Below the pieces are notes generated by a model that was not told the origin of the DNA, did no database searches, and saw only the letters and a list, made by a program, of their open reading frames with translations. Shown here piece after piece: positions 37,180 through 48,844 of a stretch of DNA of 64,000 bases; position 1 is the first letter of the stretch, and the number at the start of each line of letters is the position of its first letter. A program made the position numbers and the translations under genes. The DNA comes from Impatiens glandulifera (lineage: Eukaryota; Streptophyta; Magnoliopsida; Ericales; Balsaminaceae). The stretch is from assembly GCF_907164915.1 (NCBI RefSeq), contig NC_061868.1, positions 48,917,689-48,981,688 on the forward strand, read 5' to 3'.

Positions 37180-39327
37180 AGAGCATACGGAATTGAATCC
37201 ATTCGACTCGATCTGTTCTTTTCCCACGTTTCAAGCAAACTTCGAATCGCGAAACAGCTTTTTTTGGATCAAGCTCCATATACTTGATCCTCGAAAGGTA
37301 TTAAGTTTTGGCATGAAATTGGAATGCTTTCATATTCTTTTAACATTGATTTCTAAATGTGCTCAATTACCCATTAAAAAAAATAAAGTTCTTCATTCCA
37401 TTGCAGATTTCTGAACCTGCTGACTAAAGAAGGAAGAACAGCTTGACGAGAGATCAAAATTGTGTAAGTTGTTACTTGAGAGTAAATTTTTGTGTGTAAA
37501 ATAACTATGTGAATTATGTTTCAATAGTCTAGTTTCAACCACTCTCATTTTTTGAATTAATTTGCATGTTTTACTATATATAAATTGCGCAAATAAAAAA
37601 AACAGTTCGGATTTTGTTTAAGTGAATCATTTGAATAATATTATCAAATTCCTTATTATTTAACGTTATAAAGAATAAGTAAAAACTAATTTAGTTTGAT
37701 TAGTAAGTTAAATTGAATAATATAATTTTAAAAAGTGATAATAAATTATTTGAAAAGATAATTCTTTCCAAATTTAACTATTCTATCATATTTATTTTCA
37801 ATAATTAAATTACTCAATTCATAAAAGTATAAATAATAATAATAGAATAATTTAATTGATTAAAAACTAGAATATTTTGTTTAACAAAAATCATCAAAAT
37901 AATATTAATAAAAAAAGTTTTAAAACACTTCTTTTAAAATCTGGTATAGAAGAAATTTGGACTATTATTGAAAACAATATTGATAGTGAATCTCAAAATA
38001 GTTTATGACTAAATCCTCAATATATATGAATCTAATTCGTAAGACCTGCGGAAATATACCCGTTGGTGTCATCTCTAATCCACTCATCTTTATCAAAATG
38101 TATTTTAATTATAAGAACATAAAATGGATGATAAAACGCATCAAACAACTAATCGAAGTGAATTATAAAAGAATTTGCAGTTTAGTGTGCACGTTATCAA
38201 TGGCTGCTTTTTAAAAATTCATTCACAGTTACTGCCGGCTATATAGTTTTGACGACAATGCAACTCCTCAGAAACCAGGCTGCGAAAATGCTTTCACTAC
38301 ACCTCATAGAATGTATGCATAATGTAATGTTTTCATTGTTATTCTTAAAATGTTTAATCTCGTTGTGTTTTGAGTTTGTTTGATAAACATGGTAAAGAAA
38401 CGTCCGAAACTTTTTAAAAAATAATGCATGCATAATGAGTTATCAGTGGTAGGAGGAATCAATAACCTTATTCGCGTTTTTGGATGATTTTTCTTCTCAA
38501 TGATTTGGTGGGTTAATGGACCAAGGAAAACAATGCAAATCAAGCCGCTCAAATCAGCGTGATTGTTTGTTGTGTATGTATTTGGATTCGTTTCCACATA
38601 CATAAACGTTCAAAATTTTATTTACTTTTGTTTTGTTTCTTATAATCAGAGGTACCATCTATCTTGTTTTAGCTATCTTGTTTTAGCGCACTTCTATTTA
38701 AGAAGTTCTAAGTGGGAATCGAACCCGACCCGTGACCTTACAATAACTGTCTTTCTCTCCTTCATTCTTACATAGCATTTGTATAAAGTTGTATGATTTT
38801 TGGATTAAATGTCTTCAAAGTGGGGTATGAGAAAAAGAAACAATAGAGAACTAACTGCCTTTCTATCTTTAGCTGGCAAGCCATTATTATTGTTAGCTAA
38901 ATTTAATGATTGTGGTTTATTTTACAGCTATGATTCATTGACTTTTGCATCTTAGCAATGCAAATAAAACTCTTCCAGCTCGTTATTAATTCTTGCTTAT
39001 TTATGGATTAGGTAGGTGGTCAGTGACAGTTAAGATTGATTCACTTCAAAACAAAACCCAGCATTTAATCTAGTCTAAAACAACTCTAGATGTTCTGTGT
39101 GGAACAAATATTACATGATGTGTAAGTAACTAAAAACTACTTTAAAAGATTTGGACCACAAATGGGACTGAAATTCTTTCTTTCTTCATCAGAGACTGAA
39201 ATTCTCAGATCTATTCAATTCAATTCAATTCTACCTCTATAACTCAAAAGTTCCATTAACAGAAAGAAACAAAGAGAATGAGATAGTTCCAACTAACTTG
39301 TGCCTGTCGGGTTTCGCGATTGATTGG
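37180..39327. other. 3' flank of MurE-like gene and spacer
   Basis: 37180-37440 looks like a 3' UTR with one possible intron (donor at 37299, acceptor near 37407). 37450-39200 is AT-rich. A minus-strand gggttcgattccca B-box-like word lies at about 38713-38728 without an A box. A faint NB-ARC-like peptide is at 38035-38090 (see rejected items). The last part is the 3' flank of the minus-strand gene ending at 39328. Confidence 0.4.
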
Positions 39328-40859
39328 TCAGCTGACTCCTGGATGATGCATGATGGGGAAGAAGGACCAGTCATTGCCAGGACTGCTGCTGACCTTCTCA
39401 TCAGCTGCCCACCAATCAGAACCAATCATCATCTTATCTGAACCTCTTCCGTCATCAATATTATCGAAATTGAACTCCTTCGACGAGCCAAGAGTTATAG
39501 ATCGATGTCTCGGCCCCCTATGAAAATCATCTCCTTCACCACAAGTTTCAACTGTCCGAGGAGGAAGTGTGGCCATTACTCCAGCAGCAGCAGCAGCAGC
39601 CGCAGCCTTATTAGCTAATGATTCCTTCGCAAGACATCTAACCACATCTTCAGCAGTCACTTCAAACGACACCCTATGATCCAATACAACTGTTTCCACC
39701 ATTCTAGGAGGAAGAGGGGCAATATCTGAATTTTGTCTGTAAAGATGAAAACAAGAATCAGGGGTCATTGTACCAGACCCCCAATAACGACCGTATTGCT
39801 TTTCAAGATTCATTAGTTTCAGAGGCGACGAAGTGCCTGATCCTGATATAGGTGATATTAAATGGCTCACAGGGCTTCCAGGTTGAAACTGATAATTCTG
39901 GAATTCATATTGGCTCATAGGATAAGGATCAAGAAGCCTAGCAAATGGAACCTCGGGTGAGGAAGGTGTGGTCAGCTGAACTGATTCAGGAGGTGGTGTA
40001 TAAGGGGCAGTGGACGGTTCAGTGGTAAAGGTAGAGAAAACTGGCGGCGAAACCAACTGCGTCTCGTGGGCATAAGGGCCTATAGCGAAAATGTTAGCAG
40101 GCCCGGGTGAATACATATTAGCAGATATGGATGAAAGAGACATGAATCCTGCTGGTGATTGAATAGCTGAATGAGGTTCTGATGGAAGGAATGATGCAGG
40201 GGATGAAGGAGGTGCTGCAAATGGAAGCACTATACTTGATGATTGGATTAGGTTTTGAGATGCAGACACCTCTGTTACTGAAGATACAGTTTCCGGGACG
40301 AGTACAGCATGCCCGATTTTCTTACTCTGTTTTTGTGATCCGAAACACCAGTATACATTCCAAAAGCTTCTCCATCTTTTTTTCTGCATCAAATCATATG
40401 ACATTCAGTCATTCACTTAACACGAACAGTCTCATTATCAAATGTTATGCCCTAGATCTAGTTCTTACTAGTTTACTAACAATAATTGGGAAGCTAACTA
40501 GGCTGTATAGAATCAATCATTTTACAGCTAATCAGCCACCACTAATTGCATAATATCATGATATTGAACTAAAAAAAACAAAATCATATGAGATCAAGAT
40601 AGAAAACTAAGAACAAACAAATTGAACAACATATATTAATCAAACAGATCCAGAATCCAAATAACAACAGCTTCTATAACTAGATAACAACAATTATCTC
40701 CACCAGATAAAACGATCATGAACAAATCGAATGATTAACAATGTATACCTGAACAAAAGCTTGAGGAGCACGACTCTCCGCCGATGCGATCGCCGTAGCG
40801 GCAGCGCTTATCGTATCCAACGCGTTGCTATCTGAACCTCTAGTTTCTCTGTTCATCAT
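39328..40859 (-). CDS. Proline/serine-rich plant protein (At5g52430-like, called hydroxyproline-rich)
   Basis: Two exons (40859-40749, 40383-39328) give 388 residues. Exon 1 starts MMNRETRGSDSNALDTISAAATAIASAE and joins KKRWRSFWNVYWCFGSQK, the signature block of this plant-specific family. The rest is low complexity and rich in Pro and Ser, with conserved islands (AVLVPE, LPFVAPPSSPASF-like, SPPVFSTFTTEPSTAPYTPPPE, SSPEVPFA, RDIAPLPP-like). A run of eight alanines at 39585-39606 comes from a GCA/GCT repeat. It ends DWSFFPIMHHPGVS, the family's usual tail. No signal peptide is seen, so the name 'hydroxyproline-rich glycoprotein' is probably misleading. The biochemical role is unknown to me. 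A second ATG follows the first directly. Confidence 0.85.
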
Positions 40860-43640
40860 TCTAAAATCAAAGAATTAAACTCCAAGTTTCATCAGCAATT
40901 GGTTCTTTCCACGACAGAATCTGACAAATACTGAATCAAATCAGAAACTCCAACCGCTTCCGATCCCGATATGAAGAACAAACAGTGATGAATAGCTATA
41001 TCAGTAAAAGAAGATCTCTCTCTATATATATCAATCAGAATCTGTAATCTGTATCAAATGTGAGGTCAAACACGAAGTTGATTTCTCTCTAACAAGGACA
41101 TGAGCACGAGCAAGATGGATGAATTGATTAATTGATTGGTTAAATAACAATTGTATATATATAATGTGGGATATAGTGGTGGAGGTGATGAAATGACTAT
41201 ATTAACCTTTCGTGTTTGTATTGAATGTAAGTATGATAATTTGTGTGATAGACAGACACACCTGAAATTTACCTCTGTAGCATTTAATGATAAACATGCG
41301 CTTTCCCTTTCTTTTTTATTTCATTTTCCCACACCCTTCACATAAAAAGGTATTGCATCCTTTATTACTCTCTCATACAATTGTATTGTACAATCAATCC
41401 TTTTTGGGATAGGTAAAATAATAATACTCATCATGTGATTCTTTTAATTGGTTAGCTGCCAATCACATGTATTCAATGAACAACTTTATCTATATCTAGA
41501 CCCTTTTCTTATTTTATTTTTTTTAATCAAATAATACCACTTTTTATACTTATAACAATTCTCATTTTGTTCTACAATTAGAATTGTCTCATGTTTCCTT
41601 ATCGTTTAGTCATTAAATGCCGTCATAAGATAGGTTAAGTGTTAAGAGTAATTTCTATGAAATTAAATTTCAAGTTAGAGTGGGTATGATTATAGGCAGA
41701 GCTGACGTCGAGTTTTGGGTTGCCATTATGAATGGCTAGGCTAAATCTTTTAGGTTTAAAACAACTAGTAAATTTAATTAATTATCTTGCTTTGTTTTAT
41801 TAAATGGATTGTCTTAACTCATGGGTTTACTGAACTTTCCTTAGGGTCGGACCTGATTGTGAGATCTCACTTAAAATGTTTAAGTTGAAGTGGTTATCAT
41901 GTAGAGCTGTAAATGAGTCAAACTGTTCGTGAGTCGTTCGGTCAAAACTCGACTAGAGCTTGACTTTGATCAAGTTTGAGTCGAGCTCGAACCGGCTCGT
42001 TTAATATTCGAGTCGAGCTCGAGTTAATATAATACTTGCTCGATGGTTTGTCGAGTTTGATAATATATAATATATTTTTTTTATTACTAAAACATAAAAT
42101 TTAAAATAAATATTATTTTTTTCACAAATTAATATTTAAAAAATTAATTTTAGTTCAAGGTTTTCAAGTCGAACCGAGTTTGCAGGTAAATAGTTGAACT
42201 CGAGCTCAAACTTATAAATTTGTTCGAGTTCAAATTCAGCTAATAAATACAGAATCGAGTCGAGCTCAAATCAAGCTTACCTTGAGCTCGGCTGGGCAAC
42301 TCTAATATCATGAATGTATACATAATCGAGTCGAGCTCAAATCAAGTTTACTTGAACTCGGCTATTATGAATGTATACATAATCGAGTCGAGCTCAAATC
42401 AAGTTTACTTGAGCTCGGCTAGACAACTCTAATATCATGAATGTAGTCCTACTATTCTCCAAAGTAATAGTAATAAATAAATTAAAGAAAAATGATAGCA
42501 CCTTTTACACAACCATTCTCATTTTGTTCCCCAATGAGAATGTCCTCATGTTTCCTTATTTGTCTATTCATTAAATACCATACTACTTAAATATATTTAT
42601 AAAATCTAAAAACAAATCTTACATAAATAATCAAAAAAAAAAAGTAAGAAAGTATATGGAAGGGGTAGTTTGGTCCAAATGAAAGAATGAGAGTATTAGT
42701 GGGTGGGGTTTGGATTAATTAAAAAAAGTAAATTTGATTTTACCGAGAAAAGGAAATGAAAAGAGACTTTTGATGACTAATTAATTTTACTTTTGTCAAT
42801 GTCTGCACGTGTGGCCAATCCGACTTCTTATTGGCGCTATCGTGCGCAATCGCCACTAAAAGAAGTATTAAAGGTCCAACTCTCTCTTTTTATGGCCCCA
42901 CGCGCTAACTTTATAAGATGATTTACATTTTTTTTCACTAACAAAATTAATTTATATTATCTCATAAAATAAATGGTATCAAAATATAAATTATATTTTA
43001 AAAGCTAGAGAGAATCTAGAATTTGATCTTTTGGATTAAAGGGGACAGTTAACTTTAGTAACTATAAATTCTGAGCTCGTGCGTGTCACACTTTTTAACT
43101 CAATTATTACATACTTTTTAACTTTTTGAAAGTATCATTTCATATGCCTCAAAATCATTAGAAAATAAATAAATTAAAAGGTCATTTGAAAACATGTATT
43201 AATAATTAATAACATTATGACCACCCTTATGAGTTGATTTCATGACAAGTACATTGCTAATGGAATATAGCAATGATGGTACAAATTAACAAGCATAAAT
43301 ATAGAATATTAAAAGACTTCTAAATAGTCTTTAGAAATTATCAACTAATCAAGAAATCACTACCAACTATTACTTTAATTAAGTTATTAATGAAAACAGA
43401 AATTAAATAAAACATATAATTTAGAAAACTATTCTATTGTTAAGAATTATAAGACAGTTCAGTGATAGACCTCAAGGTTAGTCTTCAAACACAAAGACAA
43501 TTGATAAAAAAATTCTAAAGGTGAATAACTATGAATCATTTAGCGTTAACAAATTATATTAATTATTAAATCAATTTGAGGTGAATAACTACATGTAAAA
43601 TATGGTTTGGTACAAGGTAATACGTTTAAAATTTATTTTT
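40860..43640. other. Upstream region and repeat-bearing spacer
   Basis: 40860-41130 should be the 5' UTR and promoter of the proline-rich protein gene (CT/GA tracts and a tctatatatat at 41016-41030). After that no gene is seen. 41930-42430 holds a tandem repeat described separately. The remaining sequence is AT-rich. Confidence 0.45.
41930..42440. repeat. GAGCTCGA-rich repeat with tandem 57-73-base units
   Basis: Three tandem units (about 42250, 42325 and 42382) share aatcgagtcgagctcaaatc, aagtttacttgagctcggct and tcatgaatgtatacat. The flanking 41930-42060 has the same gagctcgag words in mixed orientation. This composition is typical of old non-autonomous plant elements. No terminal repeats could be placed. 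Confidence 0.65.
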
Positions 43641-43654
43641 TTAACCATTTACAT

Positions 43655-46600
43655 TTGGTATCAAAGCCATTTACGAAAAATAGAGAAAGATGTCTAAGAA
43701 ATATGAAAAGTTTGTGCAGCCAGTCACGGTCATTATCACTTTTGGTTCATGACGATAGAAAACTTTCTCAGAAGTAGAGAGCTATGGAGTTTGGTGGAAG
43801 AAGGAATTCCGAAGATGCCATCGGAGCGAATGAGACGTAGATAAAATATGTGAGAAATGGGAAGCTGAAGAATTTGAAGGTCAATAATTTTATTTTCCAG
43901 TCAATTGAAAGAGAGATACGGAAGGTTATTCACAAAAAAAAACTCTAAGATGATTTGGGAATCCATGAGAAAGGAGTAATAAGGATCCATAAAGGTGAAG
44001 AGGGCTCAACTACAAGCATTGATGAGAGAGTTTGAGTTGCTAGCCATGAAAAAAGGGGAGAAAGTTAATTTCCTGAGAAGAACATTGGCACTAGTAAACA
44101 AGATGAAGGCGAATGAGAAACGATGGAGCAGAGCACAATTGTGAGAAAAATTCTCATATCCTTGTCTCTGGAATTTAATTATGTGGTGTGTTCGATTGAA
44201 GAGTCAAACGATCTAAGAACGTTGAGCATTGATGAGTTACATGGGAGTTTACTTGTTCATGAGCATCGACTGAATGGACCTGTGTAAGAAGAACATGCGT
44301 TAAAAGTGTCTCAAGATGAGAGACCAAGTAGAGGACGAGGTCGCGGAGACATTACCAAAACAAATGTTCAGATTTGGAGAAGAAGGCAAATTATGAAATT
44401 AGAAGAGAAAGAAGAATTGCTCTTGATGGCCTATGTGGAGCAACACCAAACAAACAAAGAAGATGTTTGGTTTCTAGACTCGGAATGTAGTAACCATATG
44501 TATGGGAGTAAAGAATGGTTTTTTGATATGGACGAAGAAATCAATCTATCAGTTAAGCTTGGAAATGACATGATGATGTTGGTGGTGGGAAAAGACAGTG
44601 TGAAAGATCATACCCGATGTTTATTACATTCCGGAGCAGAAGAACAATTTGTTAAGCCTTAGACAATTACAAGAAAAGGGCTTATCAATTATGATATGTG
44701 ATGGAACATGTAAGGTATATCACCCTAGCAAATGTGTAATCATGGAGACCAACATGAGTAGAAACATGATGTTTTTCTTCTACCCACCAAAGTACAGAAA
44801 AATTCGATGTGCTTATAAACGGAAGAAATGGTTGAGAATAAAATGAATCTGTGACATTGTCGGCTTGGGCATCTAAACCAGGAAGGATTAAAATTGTTGT
44901 CACAAAAGAAGATGGTTATTGTGTTGCCTAATCTGAAGCCCACGAAGGAGATTTGCGATGTTTGCCTGATCGGAAAACAACCAAAAAAGAGACGATGTCG
45001 AGAAAATATTCATGGCAAGCATTGAGGTAGCTTCAACTAGTTCATTCAGATATATGTGGACCTATCACTCTAATTTTGCATAGTGTAAAGAGGTATATAT
45101 TGAGTTTCATTGACGATTTTTCTCGAAAAACATGAGTCTATTTCCTCCATGAAAAATTTGAAGTTCTCGCTACTTTCAAGTTTCTCAAAGCGAGCGTAGA
45201 AAAGGAAATTCATGGATTAATAGCTTGCTTGAGGACAGATCGAGGTGGAGAGTTTACATCTAATGAATTTGGAAAATTTTGTAAATCTCACGGCATTAAT
45301 TGTCAATTAACAAGAGCATTCACACCACATCAGAACGGCGTCGTAGAGAGAAATAACTGGACGATCATTACGTAGTCCGATCTATGCTCAAAGACAAACA
45401 AAGTGTGTTCGTTAGGACATCTTTTAAACTCCTCCTTCAGAAAATATCCTTCAATTCGGCTATACCACGCTCGCGGGACCTGTTTAAGCTCATACAATTC
45501 CTTCCTCAGCTTATACACCTTTTCTTCTTCCCATTTCTTTCATGGCTAGCAACTCTAACTCTCTCCTCAATGTTTGCAATTGCACCCTCTTCACCTTTGT
45601 GGATCTTTTGTACTTCTTTCTCATGGATTCCCAAATCATCTTTCTAGAGTTTACTAAGACAAAAGGAGGTAATATTCTCATTGTCAGCTTATATGTCAAT
45701 GTTTTAATATTTACCGTAAATGATAAGACAATGTGTGAAAAGTTTAAAAAATCAATGATGCTGGAATTCGAAATATCATATTTAGGAAAAATGAAGCATT
45801 TTCTTGGATTGAAGTGAAATAAAGTGATGCAGAAATTTTTATTTGCCAAAGACGATATGTTCATGAGGTTAGCAAAATTTGGGATGGAGGAAAGCAACGC
45901 AGTTAGAAATCTCATCGTGTCGGGAACGAAACTCACAAAAGATGAAAATGGCGAGAAAGTAGATGAAACATGTTCAAACAATTGGTTGAGAGCCTCATAT
46001 ATTTAACAATGACCAGACCCGATTTGATGTATAGAGTGTGCCTCATAAGTCGATTCATGGCAAGTTCAATGATGTCACATTGGCTTGCTTTAAAAAGGAT
46101 TCTACAATACTTGAAAGGTACAACTGAACTTGGTATTTTCTACATGAGAAGCAAAAGCAGCAGTCCAAGGCTCTTGGCTTTCACAAATAGTGATTACGCT
46201 GGCGACTTAGATGATCACAAGAGCACAACCGGATGTGCGTTCGTGATGGCATCAGGTGCAATATCTTGGGCATCAAAGAAACAGTCGGTTGTTGTACTTT
46301 CTACCACCGAGGTGGAATACATAGCAGTTGCATTCTGTGCTTGTCAGTGCATTTAGCTTGGAAGAATTTTAGAGAAGATCGGAGCTGAGAAAGAATCGAC
46401 AACTGTGATTAATTGTGACAACAATTCCACCATACAACTGTCAAGCATCTGATTCTTCACGGGAAAAGCAAGCACATCGAAGTAAGATTTCATTATCTAA
46501 TGGAGTTGGTGAATGTAGAAACTGTCAAACTAGAACTGTGCAACAGGTTGCACAGAATCAAGTCGTAGACATTTTTACCAAACCGTTGAAGCTGGAGCAA

Positions 46601-46683
46601 TTCGAGAAACTGTGTGGATTGGTTAGAGTAGTTAGTTTGTTTGAAGTAAGCTAAATTCAGAGGAATTAGCTTAAGGAAGAGTA
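43655..46683 (+). pseudogene. Degenerate and rearranged Ty1/copia gag-pol
   Basis: A PBS-like ttggtatcaaagcc is at 43655-43668, but no 5' LTR is recognisable before it. Broken frames then follow in order. They are gag (FLRSRELWSLVEEGI; KVKRAQLQALMREFELLAMKKGE at about 43995-44060), protease (DVWFLDSECSNHM with Ser-Glu-Cys, about 44464), GAG-pre-integrase (LGHLNQEGLKLLSQKK, CDVCLIGKQ), an integrase remnant (FTPHQNGVVERNN-like, about 45320-45355), an inverted patch (separate entry), late RT (45640-45820) and RNase H (TRPDLMY, HWLALKRILQYLKGT, DYAGDLDDHKSTTG, STTEVEY, 46005-46360). There are many stops, and the YVDD region reads YVNV. The element is inactive. Confidence 0.85.
45372..45660 (-). 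mobile_element. Inverted composite gag+RT patch inside the Copia
   Basis: On the minus strand, 45660-45520 encodes gag (MIWESMRKKYKRSTKVKRVQ...ELLAMKE). It is a second copy of the plus-strand gag near 43945-44050. It runs directly into RT (YKLRKELYELKQVPRAWYSRIEGYFLKEEFKRC in pieces) at 45515-45372. The RT piece is the section missing between integrase and late RT on the plus strand. Gag and RT are thus joined and flipped as a unit inside the element. Confidence 0.75.
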
Positions 46684-47138
46684 TGTTGGAGTTTGAATAA
46701 GTCATTAGTTGTTTTGTAACCATCAATACGTGTCAAGTTCTTTCGGAGATCATGTATTAGAGTCAAGGGGTTGAAGTAGTGTGTAGTGGAGTATGTTTCC
46801 CAGTTTTTAGTTTGTTTTAAACTATTCCATTTGTATTCCTGTAAGGCTATTTATAGTCATTACTTTTCAGTTTAATAATTTACAAAGATGCTTACATACT
46901 CTTCACGTCGTAATCTCTGTGCTTGTTTTCCACTGTGTTATTTGGTGAAAGGGTCAACATGATTGATTCTTTTGTCACTTTCTAATTGAGTGTCGCGCTT
47001 TCAGAAGTTCGAATTGAAGAGAATAGATGAATGTTTTTCACTCTTGATCTTGAATCCAGAGGCCTTTCGGTCTAGGAGAAAAGAGTTAGGGTTCTTGACT
47101 TCATTCTCGAATGGTTACCATCAACGGTTCATCTAACA
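46684..47138 (+). mobile_element. 3' LTR of the second Copia
   Basis: The sequence ttaaggaagagta at 46671-46683 fits a polypurine tract, and TGTTGGAG follows. Inside are a TATA-like tatttatag at about 46849 and an aataa-rich stretch at 46870. The right end is placed at ctaaca (47133-47138) as the TG...CA partner, but this limit is tentative. Confidence 0.6.
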
Positions 47139-47149
47139 ACTAACGGGTT

Positions 47150-47720
47150 TTTTTAGCTTTTTACGCAACAAAAAAAAGCATATAACTACTTTTAAATGCA
47201 TGCATGTATGACTGAACTTGAGTTCACTCGACGGATTCTAATAACTTTTCGGAACGAAACTTAGAAAGTGTCATAATAATAACATTATAAATATTACACG
47301 ATCATTGAAAGTTTGACGAATTCTCTCAACCAGATAGTCCACCAAAAATAATTGATATGGTAACTCAAATATGTAGGTTTGTCATATTAGTTGCATCAAT
47401 CTAAATTTCTCAATAACCCCAAAGACTCGGGCATTATTCAATGAATCTCACAAAAAACTTCAGATACTAGTCACCCCTAGACAATGCACAAGTTAGTGAG
47501 TTGTTAATTCAATCTCCCCGTGACACATACGACAACAATTAATCATAATACAATATTTTTTCATTCATATATAATCCGTAAGAATTCCACCATCAATAGC
47601 GTTTCATCCAAAAAACGAGATCTTGGATGAAATTTTTTACTCTCAAAAGTTCTCCCAACAAAAATTATATGCAATCATCTTAGCGAACAACTTGTAGCAA
47701 TACCCCACGTAAAAACTATC
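47150..47720 (-). pseudogene. LINE (non-LTR retrotransposon) 3' fragment with zf-RVT motif
   Basis: On the minus strand, 47537-47481 encodes C-x2-C-x8-H-x4-C (CRMCHGEIELTTH, then a stop, then LVHC), the spacing of the zf-RVT finger that follows reverse transcriptase in plant LINEs. Downstream the same frame continues (LGVTSI, SFL, DSLNNARVFGVIEKF), interrupted only by TGA or TAA codons. Three of the TGA codons sit where Trp would be plausible. The RT domain itself is not visible. This is a small decayed scrap. Confidence 0.5.
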
Positions 47721-48043
47721 CACATAGAATCTTGTATCAATTGTACATTTTATTCATTTATATTTTAAATAATAATAAAAACTCAAACACACTATATTGT
47801 GACGATGAAAACTTTGTACATTCTATTTTTATGTCATGTATATTAAAAATAATAAAAATCGTTTAAGCACAACAACAAAAATGACATAAGAAAAAAAACA
47901 CAAAACATGAAAATAAGAAAATAATATAAACACATTACCAAAATAATAACATTATAATATGTATCGACTATGATAATTAAAAGTTTATCGATTTCTCTCA
48001 AATTAGATAGTCAAATAGAAGAAAAAAATAACCTTGTACATTC

Positions 48044-48844
48044 TTAAAGATCATTCAATGTAAACTCAAGTGAATCGAGGCCATAACGATCATCAATAAG
48101 ACCAAATTCGTTTTCCTCATCATCACTTGTGTCAACATCTTGAGGAGTCATTCGGTTTTGATATCTTCTACACCGAAGAATGAACACGTTGAAGTAATAA
48201 CTTACCAAGTTTTCCCTAGTTTTGTTGGGGAAGAATTTAGGAATGTTATTCCACAATGCCTTTCTTTGGGACATGTTCCTTGACCCTACAAGACCTTTGA
48301 ATCTCTTCTCTTGCTTACTTGTCCATGCAAGTGAAACTTCTTCACCCATACGGTCAAATCTCCAATGATAGAACATAGAACCGATTTCCAGTTTCAATTT
48401 TATCCTTTTGTCAGCAATGTGAAACCTAGTACATGAAACCGAACCCGAATGTTCACACCTACATGAATCATCCATTCCTTTATCAATGAGAGAATCATCT
48501 CCATTTTCAGGCAGCCACATTGTGATGCCTAACCATTTTGAATCTGATTCAGTGATAATGCCGGTCCATTCTGGAACTTCTGCTTGGAAGAATGGACCAA
48601 TCGGTACATCCATACGATGAAGATCATCGCCAAAGAATTCATCGATGCTAATTGGATCTTTCTCGTCTTTGATATCTTTCCTTTTTCTCTTCCTTGAAGT
48701 AACTTCTTTCCTTGTACAAGTTATCAATTTTGAGGTGTTCACGAGTTCGCCCTTCTGGAGACTAACTTTGTTGCATATAACTTGTCTTTCGATGGATTTG
48801 TTGGACGACAATAATACCTTATAATATGTTCTCGTGTGTTTCAT
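48044..48844 (-). CDS. ELM2/SANT-region paralog of the ARID-ELM2 gene, lacking ARID
   Basis: An uninterrupted 266-residue frame with a genuine ATG at 48844. From VSLQKGELVNTSKL onward it aligns along its length with exon 3 of the gene at 53371-56814. Shared blocks are FFQAEVPEWTG, SDSKWLGITMWLP, GSVSCTRFHIADKRIKLK, FYHWRFDRMGEEVSLAWT, PKFFPNKTRENLVSYYFNVF and RRYQNR. The first 26 residues are unrelated. The ARID exon and initiator exon are missing, and no upstream exon was found within 1.5 kb. It retains canonical Trp where the larger gene has Cys (EWTG against ECTG). It could be a functional short protein, the last exon of a gene with an undetected 5' part, or a recent pseudogene without stops. 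Confidence 0.7.
   Translation of the reverse strand: MKHTRTYYKVLLSSNKSIERQVICNKVSLQKGELVNTSKLITCTRKEVTSRKRKRKDIKDEKDPISIDEFFGDDLHRMDVPIGPFFQAEVPEWTGIITESDSKWLGITMWLPENGDDSLIDKGMDDSCRCEHSGSVSCTRFHIADKRIKLKLEIGSMFYHWRFDRMGEEVSLAWTSKQEKRFKGLVGSRNMSQRKALWNNIPKFFPNKTRENLVSYYFNVFILRCRRYQNRMTPQDVDTSDDEENEFGLIDDRYGLDSLEFTLNDL

Noticed and set aside
37920..38215. Possible NB-ARC (NLR) relic, with CGNIPVGVIS resembling the GLPL motif
   Set aside because: Only one short motif matches. No P-loop, MHD or LRR is visible, and frames are broken, so the similarity may be chance.
38700..38735. B-box-like gggttcgattccca on the minus strand
   Set aside because: No A box at the right distance and no cloverleaf, so not a tRNA or a defined SINE.
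45511..45981. 156-codon minus-strand frame
   Set aside because: Only its last third is real (inverted gag copy). The rest is the antisense of Copia RT sequence.
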